Assembly (NCBI RefSeq): GCF_006547145.1
Contig: NZ_CP041244.1
Coordinates: forward strand, 2,356,001-2,420,000
DNA length: 64,000 bases
Source of the DNA: Actinomadura sp. WMMA1423
Lineage (GTDB): Bacteria; Actinomycetota; Actinomycetes; Streptosporangiales; Streptosporangiaceae
Direction: 5' to 3'
The stretch's first letter is position 1; each line of letters starts with the position of its first letter. A model generated the notes under the pieces. That model did no database searches. It was given only the letters and a program-made list of their open reading frames with translations, and had not been told where the DNA came from. A program made the translations under genes and the position numbers. Below are positions 16,540 to 24,926 of the stretch, one piece after another.

Positions 16540-19281
16540 TTAGTGGCGCGGGATCGTGGTGAGGCCGGCGCGGGTGCGGGCTATGGCTATGTCGCCTTCC
16601 TTGTCGGTGCGGTGGATCTGGGTGCGGAGGCGGTGGAGCAGGGCGAGGGTGGTGGAGGACGGATGGCCGTAGTCGTTGTGGGCGCCGACCGAGATCAGGG
16701 CGATGGACGCGTGGGCGGCGGCCAGGAAGGCGGGGTCCTGGCTGCGAGAGCCATGGTGGGGAACTTTGAGGATCTGGACGTGGGGGACGCTCGTTTCCAG
16801 GGCGCGCTGTGCCTCCAACTCCACGTCGCCGGCGAGGAGGGCGCTGAAGCCCGGTCTGCGGGCGACCAGGACCACGCTCGCGTTGTTGATCACAGTGCCG
16901 TCGTCGTCGGGTGAGAGGGCGGGGGCCGTGGTCAGCGGGGCGAGGACGGAGAGGGTGAGGTCGCCCACGCGCCACTGCTGCCCGGGCTCGGCCGGGGCGG
17001 TGCGGAGGCCGGAGGTGTGCCGGGCCTCGCGGCCTGAGGTGCGGGGCGTGATCAGGACCTTGTGGACGGTGCGGCCGTGGCGGACGCCGGAGACGCCGTT
17101 GATGTGGTCGGCGTGCGGGTGGGTGAGGATGAGGAGCGGGACGTCCGTCACGCCGAGGCGGTGCAGGCAGCGGTCCACCGGCGCGGGCTCCGGCCCCGTG
17201 TCCACGACGACCGCCTGGCCCGGGCCCGCCGCCAGTGCCAGAGCATCGCCCTGGCCGACGTCGCAGGCAGCCATCTGCCAGCCGGGTGGCGGCCATGAAG
17301 GGGCGAACACGCGCATGGCGACGACCGCGATGAGGATGCCGGCCATGGCCGCGGCGGCGAGCAGGCGCAACCGGTGGCTGCGCAGGATCAGGGCCGCCGC
17401 CACCGCCCCCAGGAGAAGCGTGGAGGCGCCCAGGGCGCCCCCGGCCCACGGGATCGTCGCGTAGGGCACGGACGCCGCCGTCCGGGCGACCCAGATGATC
17501 CAGCCGACGGCCAGGCCGGCGGGCCGCACGATCAGGCGGGCGAGCGGTAGGGAGACGGGTGCGGTGACGGTGGCGAGCGCGCCCAGGAGGGTGGCGGGGG
17601 CGACGGCGGGGGCAGCGAGCAGGTTCGCGAACACCGAGACGACTCCGACCTCGCCGGACAGCAGCACCAGGACGGGCGCGACGGCCACCTCGGCGGCGGC
17701 CGCGACGGCGAGGGCGTCCGCGAGCGGGCCCGGCATCCGGCGGGCGAGCCGCTCGCGCCAGGGCGGGGCGAGGACGAGGAGGCCGGCCGTCGCGAGGACC
17801 GACAGCGCGAACCCGTAGGAGCGCGCCAGTTCCGGGTCGATCAGGACGAGCAGCAGCACCGCCGCGGCCAGCGCGGGGAGGCCTTGTCGCCCGCGTCCGG
17901 TGAACAGCGCCAGGAGGCCGATCAGGCCCATGACGGTCGCGCGTAGGACGCTCGGTTCCGGACGGGCGACGACGACGAACGCGCACACCGCGAGGACGGC
18001 GACGGGCGGGGCGCGGCGCCGTCCGAGGCCGGCGAGCCGGCACAGCGCGAGGACCGCCCCGACGACGATCGCCAAGTTGGCGCCGGAGACCACCAGGAGG
18101 TGGGTGAGCCCGGCGGTCCCGAACTCCTCCGCCAGGGCCGGGTCCATCCGCGAGGTGTCGCCGACGACCATGCCCGGCAGCACTCCGCGCTGGTCGGGCG
18201 GAAGGCGTGCGACCGCCGCCCGCAGCCTTGCCCGGAGGTGTTCCGCGGCCCGCTGGACCGTGGACGGCGACCCGAGCATGGTGGGCGGCCCGCGGACGAT
18301 CACCACCGCGGCCAGCAGATCGGGGCCCCTGGGGCGCACGAAGCGCCCGCGGAGCCGGACACGCTGGCTGGGAATCGACCGGAGCCAGCGGGGATCCGAG
18401 GCGATGAGCAGGACCGGGACGCGGACCCCGGTCCGATCCACGGCCTCCGCACGGGCGCGAATGATGATCATCGGCCGCCCTTTGCCGGGGCGCGCCTGCG
18501 GATCTCCGGTCACCACGGCCTCGGCCGTCGCGAACCGCCCGGCTCGGGCCAGGTCCCGGACAGGGCCCGAGCCGACGGCCGTCGTCCGCAGCGCCACCCC
18601 GAAGGCGGACGCAGCAGCACAAGCCAAGGCAGTTCCGACAAGAAGCCGCCGCCCGTCCCCCGGGTGGTGCCGTACGGGGCAGCCGTCCGCCCACCACCCT
18701 GCCGGAACCACCCGTCTCAACGCGTGTCCATGCCAACTCCCACCTGGGCGTCCCGTCGCTCCGCCCCCCATCCACCCGATCGGGAGAATCCTTCTCAAGA
18801 CGCGCTCGCGCCACCAGCCCACCGGGCCTCGGCTCGCGCCCCCTTCCGGCCACCCGGCCGGGAGAATCCGCTCCAAGACACGCTCACACCAACAGCCGTC
18901 CGGGGCTCTGCTCGTGCCCCTGTCTGGCCATCTGGCCGGGAAGATCCGCCTCAAGGCGCGCTCGCGCCACCAGCCCGCCGGGGCTCGGCTCGTACCCCTC
19001 TCTGGCCACCCGGCCGGGAGGATCCGCCTTAAGGCGCGCTCGTGCCAGCAGTCGTCTTGGGGGCGTCTGGTGGTGCCGCTCGGCCGGGGCGCGGGGAAGA
19101 TCCGCCTCAACCGGTTGAGGAGGCGGGGGGTTGATGGGGTGCGGGTGGTCAGGAGGTAGGCGGAGGCGGCTGCTGTGGTCGTCGCCAGGCCATAGGTCAG
19201 GGGCTGGGGTAGGCCTATGGTCGCGGCGGCGGCCAGCCAGGTGGCCAGGGCGGGGGCGAGGAGGCGTAGGTCGGGGGTCAT
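16540..19281 (-). CDS. comEC: ComEC/Rec2 DNA-uptake channel with an N-terminal 26-residue repeat array
   Basis: 913 residues from ATG 19281, which overlaps the comEA stop as ATGA. Residues 1-50 hold the first hydrophobic helices. Residues 57-186 are five 26-residue repeats plus a partial sixth (consensus like RRILPAGWP-x-GTSRAP-x-GWW-RER). The competence membrane domain spans about 300-660 (EFGTAGLTHLLVVSGANLAI, many helices). The metallo-beta-lactamase-like domain begins near 670 (DVGQGDA), with HPHADH at about 721-726. The family carries single-stranded DNA across the membrane during transformation. The repeat block is in frame, so the gene is intact, but it is not a usual family feature. 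Confidence 0.93.
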   Translation of the reverse strand: MTPDLRLLAPALATWLAAAATIGLPQPLTYGLATTTAAASAYLLTTRTPSTPRLLNRLRRIFPAPRPSGTTRRPQDDCWHERALRRILPAGWPERGTSRAPAGWWRERALRRIFPARWPDRGTSRAPDGCWCERVLERILPAGWPEGGASRGPVGWWRERVLRRILPIGWMGGGATGRPGGSWHGHALRRVVPAGWWADGCPVRHHPGDGRRLLVGTALACAAASAFGVALRTTAVGSGPVRDLARAGRFATAEAVVTGDPQARPGKGRPMIIIRARAEAVDRTGVRVPVLLIASDPRWLRSIPSQRVRLRGRFVRPRGPDLLAAVVIVRGPPTMLGSPSTVQRAAEHLRARLRAAVARLPPDQRGVLPGMVVGDTSRMDPALAEEFGTAGLTHLLVVSGANLAIVVGAVLALCRLAGLGRRRAPPVAVLAVCAFVVVARPEPSVLRATVMGLIGLLALFTGRGRQGLPALAAAVLLLVLIDPELARSYGFALSVLATAGLLVLAPPWRERLARRMPGPLADALAVAAAAEVAVAPVLVLLSGEVGVVSVFANLLAAPAVAPATLLGALATVTAPVSLPLARLIVRPAGLAVGWIIWVARTAASVPYATIPWAGGALGASTLLLGAVAAALILRSHRLRLLAAAAMAGILIAVVAMRVFAPSWPPPGWQMAACDVGQGDALALAAGPGQAVVVDTGPEPAPVDRCLHRLGVTDVPLLILTHPHADHINGVSGVRHGRTVHKVLITPRTSGREARHTSGLRTAPAEPGQQWRVGDLTLSVLAPLTTAPALSPDDDGTVINNASVVLVARRPGFSALLAGDVELEAQRALETSVPHVQILKVPHHGSRSQDPAFLAAAHASIALISVGAHNDYGHPSSTTLALLHRLRTQIHRTDKEGDIAIARTRAGLTTIPRH
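18682..19113. repeat. 78-nt tandem repeats inside comEC
   Basis: Five 78-nt units plus a partial one, each encoding 26 residues. Recurrent blocks on the plus strand are GGGAAGATCCGCCTCAAG and GCTCGTACCCCTCTCTGGCC with variants. The units differ by many substitutions, so the array is not newly made. Confidence 0.93.
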
Positions 19282-20003
19282 ACGCGGACCATCGGTTTCA
19301 GGTCGGCGAAGCGCCGGGAGCCGATGCCGCTGACGTCCTGGAGTTGCTCGACGGAGCGGAAGCCGCCGTGCTGGGTGCGGTACGCGACGATGCGCTGCGC
19401 GAGGACGGGCCCGACACCGGGGAGGTCGTCCAACTGGTCGGGGGTGGCCGCGTTGAGGTCGAGCGGGGTGCCGGGTGCGCCCGCGGCGGGCGAGGGCGGG
19501 CCACCGGGAGGCGGCGGGGACGGCGGTGGCGCGGGGACTCCGACCGGGATCTGCTCGCCGTCCACCAGCGGGCGGGCGAGATTGAGGGTGCCGGTCTTCG
19601 CGCCCGGGCGCACCCCGCCCGCGGCCTTGATGGCCTCGGCGACCCGTGACCCCGATGGCAGGGTGACCACGCCCGGCCGCTCGACCTTGCCGAGGACGTG
19701 GACGACCACCGAGGAGGCCGCCGAGGAGGAGGCGGCGACCGCCGGGCTGGCCGTGAGGGCGGGGCGCGGCTCGGTGAGGGCGGCGGTTGCGGTGGGCGCC
19801 GCCGGCTCGGGACGCGGCCGGGCGAGCCACAGGTAGCCGGCCGCCACCAGCGCCGCGAGCACGCCGAGCATGACGAGCAGGCGGACGTTCGAGCGTTCGG
19901 GCGCCGCGCGCACCCGTGCCGCCGGAGGCGCGTCGGCAGGAGGGGCGGGCGGCTTCCACCGGCCGGTGACGGCGTGCAGTCGATCTTCCGTGTCGGATCT
20001 CAT
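19278..20003 (-). CDS. comEA: ComEA-type DNA-binding protein
   Basis: 241 residues from ATG 20003; a TTG at 20063 would add 20 residues. One membrane helix at about 41-60 (VRLLVMLGVLAALVAAGYLW) is followed by a Pro/Ala-rich linker. An SLBB-type domain comes next (VVVHVLGKVERPGVVTLPSG). The C-terminal helix-hairpin-helix pair is clear: LDLNAATPDQLDDLPGVGPV and GFRSVEQLQDVSGIGSRRF. The family binds double-stranded DNA at the cell surface for uptake. It is coupled to comEC by an ATGA overlap. Confidence 0.92.
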   Translation of the reverse strand: MRSDTEDRLHAVTGRWKPPAPPADAPPAARVRAAPERSNVRLLVMLGVLAALVAAGYLWLARPRPEPAAPTATAALTEPRPALTASPAVAASSSAASSVVVHVLGKVERPGVVTLPSGSRVAEAIKAAGGVRPGAKTGTLNLARPLVDGEQIPVGVPAPPPSPPPPGGPPSPAAGAPGTPLDLNAATPDQLDDLPGVGPVLAQRIVAYRTQHGGFRSVEQLQDVSGIGSRRFADLKPMVRV

Positions 20004-20070
20004 GGAGCCCGACGTTAGGGAGGCCGGACGAGCGCGGACGCGCGGATCGGAAACTGTGGACAACCCTGCG

Positions 20071-21381
20071 TCAACGGCGCCGGGAGGCCGTGGCCGCGAG
20101 CACGAGCAGCGCCACCAGAAGGGCCGTGACGCGGGTCAGCGTCCCCGGCGAGGAGAGGTAGACGCCGCCGAAGACGGCGATCGCGAGGACGTTCGACAGC
20201 AGCGTGCCCGTGTTCGTCAGAGCGGACACGGAAGAGGCCTGACCGGGCCCCACGGCCCCGGTGATCCGGTCGACCAGGGGGCTGAACCCCGCGGCGTGCC
20301 CGAACCCGGCGGTGTACAGGAGCGGCACCGACAGAAGCACCGGCCAGCCGTCCCCGGTCAGGAAGGCAAGCCCCGACGCGGCGACGGCGAAGGAGAGCAG
20401 GCCGAAAACGGGGAGGTTCGTCCTCGCCCGTAGAGGCAGACGTGTCCATCCCAGGCCCGCCGTGGCGAAACCGGCCGTGTAGGGGATGAAGGTGAGCCCG
20501 GCCTGGAGCGGCGAGAAGCCGAGCTCGTTCTGCAAGTAGAGCGCGAGCGAGAACAGGAGCCCCGTGTAGGCGCCCATCACCGCGCAGGCCGCGAACAGGC
20601 CGGGTGCGACGAAGGGCCGGCGCAGTACCGAAAGGTCCAGCAGCGGTGACGCCGTCCTCAGCTCGTGGACGCAGAAGACGGCGAGCAGGACGCACCCCAC
20701 GGCGATGGACGGCCACGTCCACAGCGGCCAGTGCTGTTCCCTGCCGAGTACCAGGGGCACGACGAACGCGGCCATCCCGATGGACAGGAGCACCACGCCG
20801 GACAGGTCCAGGCGGACGGACTTCGTGCGTTCCGGCGGTATCAGGCGCGGTCCGATGGCGAGGAGCACGGCTCCCACAGGCACGTTGACGAGGAAGATGG
20901 GCCGCCAGCTGCCGCCGAGTGTCACGATGAGCCCGCCTGCCACCTGCCCCAGGGCGACTCCCAGCGCCAGCACCATGGAGTAGAGGCCGAGCGCGCGCGC
21001 TCTGGCGGGCCCCTGGAAGGCCAGCTGGATGAGCGACAGGACCTGCGGCAGCAGCAGAGCGGCCGACGCCCCCTGGCACACCCTCGCCGCGACCAGGAGG
21101 GCGCCGGTCGGTGCCAGCCCGCAGGCCAGCGACGAGGCCGTGAAGCCGAACAGCCCCAGGAAGAACATCGTGCGGTGCCCGTAGCCGTCGCCAAGGCGCG
21201 CGCCGGTGACCACGAGGACGGCCAAGGCGAAGATGTAGCCGCCCGTGATGAGTTGCAGGAGGGAGCCGGACGCGTGCAGCTCTTCCGCGATGTCCGGCAT
21301 CGCGACCGCCACGATGGAGCCGTCCATCGACACCATCGTCTGCCCGGTGAGCAGCACCGCCAGCAGCCATCGTTTGACCAT
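20071..21381 (-). CDS. MFS drug-type exporter (DHA2-like)
   Basis: 436 residues from ATG 21381. Twelve or more membrane helices are visible. The MFS motif A is GARLGDGYGHRTMFF; motif-C-like sequence is ALGLYSMVLALGVALGQVAG. SMDGSIVAVAMPDIAEEL in helix 1 resembles the D1 motif of the QacA/EmrB type. It probably exports a hydrophobic compound by proton antiport. It is divergent from an AraC regulator (66-nt spacer), a likely controller. Confidence 0.88.
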   Translation of the reverse strand: MVKRWLLAVLLTGQTMVSMDGSIVAVAMPDIAEELHASGSLLQLITGGYIFALAVLVVTGARLGDGYGHRTMFFLGLFGFTASSLACGLAPTGALLVAARVCQGASAALLLPQVLSLIQLAFQGPARARALGLYSMVLALGVALGQVAGGLIVTLGGSWRPIFLVNVPVGAVLLAIGPRLIPPERTKSVRLDLSGVVLLSIGMAAFVVPLVLGREQHWPLWTWPSIAVGCVLLAVFCVHELRTASPLLDLSVLRRPFVAPGLFAACAVMGAYTGLLFSLALYLQNELGFSPLQAGLTFIPYTAGFATAGLGWTRLPLRARTNLPVFGLLSFAVAASGLAFLTGDGWPVLLSVPLLYTAGFGHAAGFSPLVDRITGAVGPGQASSVSALTNTGTLLSNVLAIAVFGGVYLSSPGTLTRVTALLVALLVLAATASRRR

Positions 21382-21447
21382 TCCGCGAGTGTGCGGGACG
21401 GCTTCCACCGGCGCTTGAACATGTTTGCCCCTGCGTACGATGGCGGC

Positions 21448-22197
21448 ATGCGCGAGTCGAGCACCGTGGCGGAGACGGAGGACTTCGCCGTCCACGCGGT
21501 GCGCTGCGCGGAGCACCGGCCGGGGTGGTCGGAGCCCGAGCCGTTCCACGGCGACCAGATCGTCCTGGTGCGGGCGGGGCGGTTCCGCATGCGGTCCCGC
21601 CAGGGGCGCGCCGTCCTCGACCCCACGACGGGCTACACGCAGGCCTCCGGGGAGGAGGGCCAGTTCGCCCATCCCGCGGGCGGCGACGTGTGCACGGCCA
21701 TCATCCTGTCGCCCGGCCTTTGGCGACGCCCGTCCGGGACGGTCAGGGTCAGCGCGCGCGCGGACGTCGCCCATCGCCTCCTACTGCGGTCCGGCCCCGA
21801 CGTGGGATACGAGACAGCCGAGCGGCTCATGGGCCTTCTCGCCCACCTGGCCGTGGACGAGCAGGGCGGCAGGCGCCGCGCCCTGGCCGACGAGGCGCGC
21901 GAGGCCATCGCGAGCGGCCATCCGCAGGCGGCCGGCCTCGTCCCGCTGGCGCGCCTGCTGGAGGTCTCCCCCTCCCACCTGAGCCGGACGTTCCGCAGGG
22001 AGACCGGCATGTCGGTCACCCGCTACCGGAACCGGATCCGGGTCGGGCGCGCCCTCGACCGCCTGGAACAGGGCGAACGGGACCTGTCCGGCCTCGCCGC
22101 CGACCTCGGCTTCGCCGACCACGCGCACCTCACGCGCACGATCAGGGCGGAGACCGGTCACCCGCCGGCCGTCCTGCGCGGCCTCCTGCGCCCCTGA
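21448..22197 (+). CDS. AraC-family transcriptional regulator
   Basis: 249 residues from ATG 21448; ATG 21421 is possible. An N-terminal cupin-like sensing domain (about 1-130) precedes two HTH motifs at the C-terminus: LARLLEVSPSHLSRTFRRET and LSGLAADLGFADHAHLTRTI. The GMSVTRYRNRIRVGRALDRL linker is typical of AraC/XylS. It faces the MFS exporter and probably activates it in response to an unknown compound. Confidence 0.9.
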   Translation: MRESSTVAETEDFAVHAVRCAEHRPGWSEPEPFHGDQIVLVRAGRFRMRSRQGRAVLDPTTGYTQASGEEGQFAHPAGGDVCTAIILSPGLWRRPSGTVRVSARADVAHRLLLRSGPDVGYETAERLMGLLAHLAVDEQGGRRRALADEAREAIASGHPQAAGLVPLARLLEVSPSHLSRTFRRETGMSVTRYRNRIRVGRALDRLEQGERDLSGLAADLGFADHAHLTRTIRAETGHPPAVLRGLLRP

Positions 22198-22212
22198 CGC
22201 CCCCGGGGAGGG

Positions 22213-23058
22213 TCAGAGCTGGGGGGCCACGACCACGCCCAGCATTCCGGGGCCGACGTGGGCGCCGATGACGGGGCCGACCTCGCCGACGTAGACGTCC
22301 TGGACGTGCGGGACGCGTTCACGGAGCCGGGCGGCCAGGGTCTCGGCGCGGGCGGCGGCGGACAGGTGCTGGACGCCGAGGTCGACGCGCCGGTCGCCGG
22401 CCTCGGTCACGGCCAGCTCCTCCAGCCGGGCCAGCGCCCGCGACGACGTGCGGACCTTCTCCAGCGGCGCGATGCGGCCGTCGGTGATCTCCAGGAGCGG
22501 CTTCACCATCAGCGCGGACCCCCACAGGGTGGCGGCGGCGCCGATCCGCCCGCCCCGCCGCAGATGCTCCAGGGTGTCGACGTAGATGAGGGAGCGGGTG
22601 AGCGCGGCCCGCCGGACGGCGGCGGACACGGCCTCCTCCGCCGACCCGCCCTCCATCGCGACGGCCGCCGCGGAGAGGGCGGCGAAACCGAGGCCCATGC
22701 CGATGGTCCCGCTGTCGACGACCCGCACGGGAACGGGCGCGTCCTCGGCGGCGAGCCGCGCGGCCTCGACCGTCCCGGACATGGCCGCGGCGAGGTGCAC
22801 CGACACCACCGCACGCGCGCCCGAGGCGGCGGCTGCCTTGTAGGCGTCCGCGAACCGCTGGGGCGCGGGACGGGACGTGGTGACGGGACGCCATTCCCTC
22901 AGCGCCCGGGCGGTCTCGGCGGTGTCGATGTCGCCTTCGTCCCGCATGATGCCGCCGACGGCGATCTGCAGGGGGACGACGGTCAGCCCGTGCCTTTCGG
23001 CGAGCCCCGGCGGAAGGTAGGCCGTGGAGTCGGTGACGACCACGACCGAACCACCCAT
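22213..23058 (-). CDS. DegV family (fatty-acid-binding) protein
   Basis: 281 residues from ATG 23058; ATG 23076 would add six. The DegV signature VVVVTDSTAYLPPGLAERHG opens the protein. TSRPAPQRFADAYKAA and VVSVHLAAAMSGTVEAARLA follow, with the lipid-contacting Ser/Thr regions. The C-terminal domain contains LIYVDTLEHLRRGGRIGAAA and KPLLEITDGRIAPLEKVRT. FakB-like members deliver fatty acids to a FakA kinase in Firmicutes; the partner in actinomycetes is less clear. Confidence 0.92.
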   Translation of the reverse strand: MGGSVVVVTDSTAYLPPGLAERHGLTVVPLQIAVGGIMRDEGDIDTAETARALREWRPVTTSRPAPQRFADAYKAAAASGARAVVSVHLAAAMSGTVEAARLAAEDAPVPVRVVDSGTIGMGLGFAALSAAAVAMEGGSAEEAVSAAVRRAALTRSLIYVDTLEHLRRGGRIGAAATLWGSALMVKPLLEITDGRIAPLEKVRTSSRALARLEELAVTEAGDRRVDLGVQHLSAAARAETLAARLRERVPHVQDVYVGEVGPVIGAHVGPGMLGVVVAPQL

Positions 23059-23109
23059 ACCGACCGCACCGCCCATGGCGGCGACACTACCCGCCGCCGC
23101 GGGCCCCGC

Positions 23110-23245
23110 GTCAGTGCGGCTCCCCGTCAGTGCGGCTCCCCGTCAGTGCGACCGTCAGGCAGTGCGGCTCCGCGTCAGTGCGGGCCCTCAGGCAGTGCGG
23201 GCCCTCAGGCAATGCGGGCCCTCAGGCAGTGCGGCCGTCAGGGCT
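23110..23245. repeat. Short tandem repeats against the hutI 3' end
   Basis: GTCAGTGCGGCTCCCC occurs in tandem, then variants GTGCGGGCCCTCAGGCA occur three times (one with an A change). The array runs into the hutI stop codon (TCA at 23238-23240), which itself sits in a CCGTCAGGG version of the unit. Period about 15-17 nt. Confidence 0.85.
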
Positions 23246-24452
23246 GGACGGGGACGCCGCCGCGCCAGATGCGCAGGGCGCGGAGCCCGAACGCCCACGC
23301 GAAGGCGCCCTCGTGGTCGGCGTCCCACAGGACGATGTCGGCGAGCATTCCCGGGGCGAGGGAGCCGCGGTCGCCGACGCGCAGCGCGGCGGCTCCGCCG
23401 AGGGTGGCGGCGCGCAGCGCCTCGGTCACGCTGAGCCCGAACATCGCGACCGACAGCCCGATGACGAGCGGCATGGAGGTGATGCCGCACTGGCCGGGGT
23501 TGTGGTCGGTGCCGAGGGCGACGGTGACGCCGCGGTCGAGCATCTGCCGGACGGGCGCGGGGGCGCGGCTGCTGTTGAGGGAGCTGCCGGGGCAGACGGT
23601 GGCGGTGACGCCGGCGTGGGCGAGGGCCTTGATGTCGTCGTCGTTGGCCTGGGTGAGCAGGTCGGCGGACGCGCAGCCGACCTCGGCGGCGACCTGCGCG
23701 GCGCCGATGCGCTCGTTGGCGCAGGCGTGCATGCGGGCTTTGAGGCCGGCGCGCTTGCCCGTGAGCAGGAGGGCGCGGGCCTCCTCGGCGGTGAAGTGGC
23801 CCTCGTCGCAGTAGACGTCGATCGAGTCGGCCCCGGCGACGGCGGCGTCGCCGGCCCACAGGCGGACGGCCTCGATGTAGTCGCGGCGGCGCCCGAAGAA
23901 CTCGGGCGGCAGGATGTGCGCGGCGAGGAACGTGGCGTGGATGCGGGGCATGGAGGGCTCGCCCTCCAGCGACCGCAGCATCCGGATGTCGGCGAGCTCG
24001 CCGTCGCGGGTGAGGTGGTAGCCGGTCTTGGCCTCGACGGTCGTGGTGCCGGCGAGGATCCACTGGCGGAGCCGTTCGCGGACGCCGTTGCACAGCGTCC
24101 AGGGGTCGGTGCCCCGGGTGACGGTCACGGTGGAGTTGACGCCGCCGCCCGCCGCGGTGATGGCCGAGTGGGACGAGCCGCTGGTGCGCATCGCGAGCTC
24201 GGCCCACCGGTTGCCCGCGTAGACGGGGTGGGAGTGCGCGTCGATGAGACCGGGCGTGACGAGGCCGCCGCCGAGGTTCTCGACATGGTCGACGTCGACG
24301 ATGTCGTCGATGATGCCGGGGACGCTCTGCGGGAGGTCGGAGGCGGGCCCGGCCCAGACGACCCGGTCGTCGTGGATGAGCACCGCGGCGTTGCTGCAGA
24401 CGTCGGTGCCCGTCCAGAGCCTGCCGATGTTCGTCAACAGCCGTACGGTCAT
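23238..24452 (-). CDS. hutI: Imidazolonepropionase
   Basis: 404 residues from ATG 24452. The family catalyses the third step of histidine breakdown, hydrolysis of imidazolone propionate to formiminoglutamate. The amidohydrolase metal motif is IDAHSHPVYAGNR; other family blocks are YCDEGHFTAEEARALL, ACANERIGAAQVAAEVGCAS and GTDHNPGQCG. No other hut gene (hutH, hutU, hutF) is in the window; its neighbours are degV and hflX, so it must work with genes elsewhere. Confidence 0.93.
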   Translation of the reverse strand: MTVRLLTNIGRLWTGTDVCSNAAVLIHDDRVVWAGPASDLPQSVPGIIDDIVDVDHVENLGGGLVTPGLIDAHSHPVYAGNRWAELAMRTSGSSHSAITAAGGGVNSTVTVTRGTDPWTLCNGVRERLRQWILAGTTTVEAKTGYHLTRDGELADIRMLRSLEGEPSMPRIHATFLAAHILPPEFFGRRRDYIEAVRLWAGDAAVAGADSIDVYCDEGHFTAEEARALLLTGKRAGLKARMHACANERIGAAQVAAEVGCASADLLTQANDDDIKALAHAGVTATVCPGSSLNSSRAPAPVRQMLDRGVTVALGTDHNPGQCGITSMPLVIGLSVAMFGLSVTEALRAATLGGAAALRVGDRGSLAPGMLADIVLWDADHEGAFAWAFGLRALRIWRGGVPVQP

Positions 24453-24926
24453 AGGGTCACCGACCTGGGTGGGGCCGTGCGCACGCGGGCGCGTTGCAGG
24501 ATGCGGGGCGACGGCGCGGGCCTCGGGCCCTCGCGCCAGCGTTCGGACCTGCCATGGTTGGGCCACCTGCTCTCGATCCGAAACGCCGGCTGGGTGCCGG
24601 CGACTCCACCTGTGGAGGGTCGGGTGACCGGGGGGCCACCACTGGCAACGAGACCGGAGATATCGGTTTCGTCACGGTAGTGCACCGAAGGCCCGTCCGA
24701 CAACCTCTGCTCGCCGCGCATCGACACCCATCACCCCGCCCCTTGGTCCTTCGACGGTACGGATTTCAACAGCATGGTCAAGCGGATTGGACAAGCTGTC
24801 ACCGTTCGGCGACCAGAGCGCACCTTCGGACGATCTCGAACCGGCCCGACGACCTGACCCAAAACCCACCGGGCCCTGCGAGGGGCCCGGTGGGAACGGG
24901 ATTCAGAACGTCGGAGAGACGGTGAC
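24453..24926. other. Intergenic region between hutI and hflX
   Basis: 474 nt with no supported gene. It should contain the hutI promoter at the left and holds the hflX terminator at the right (24865-24894). A stretch near 24740-24810 is less GC-rich than its surroundings, but no operator could be identified. Confidence 0.5.
24865..24894 (-). terminator. hflX terminator
   Basis: A perfect 12-bp stem (24865-24876 with 24883-24894, CCCACCGGGCCC) and a 6-nt loop. On the minus strand it is followed by TTTTGG, giving a short U tract. Confidence 0.85.

Noticed and set aside
16540..19959. Open frame of 1139 residues that would extend ComEC through comEA
   Set aside because: The extra N-terminal part is another frame of comEA and has no membrane or domain pattern; the ATG at 19281 overlaps the comEA stop in the usual ATGA manner.
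24494..24925. 143-residue frame between hutI and hflX
   Set aside because: No ribosome-binding site, irregular codon use, and it runs through the hflX terminator hairpin.
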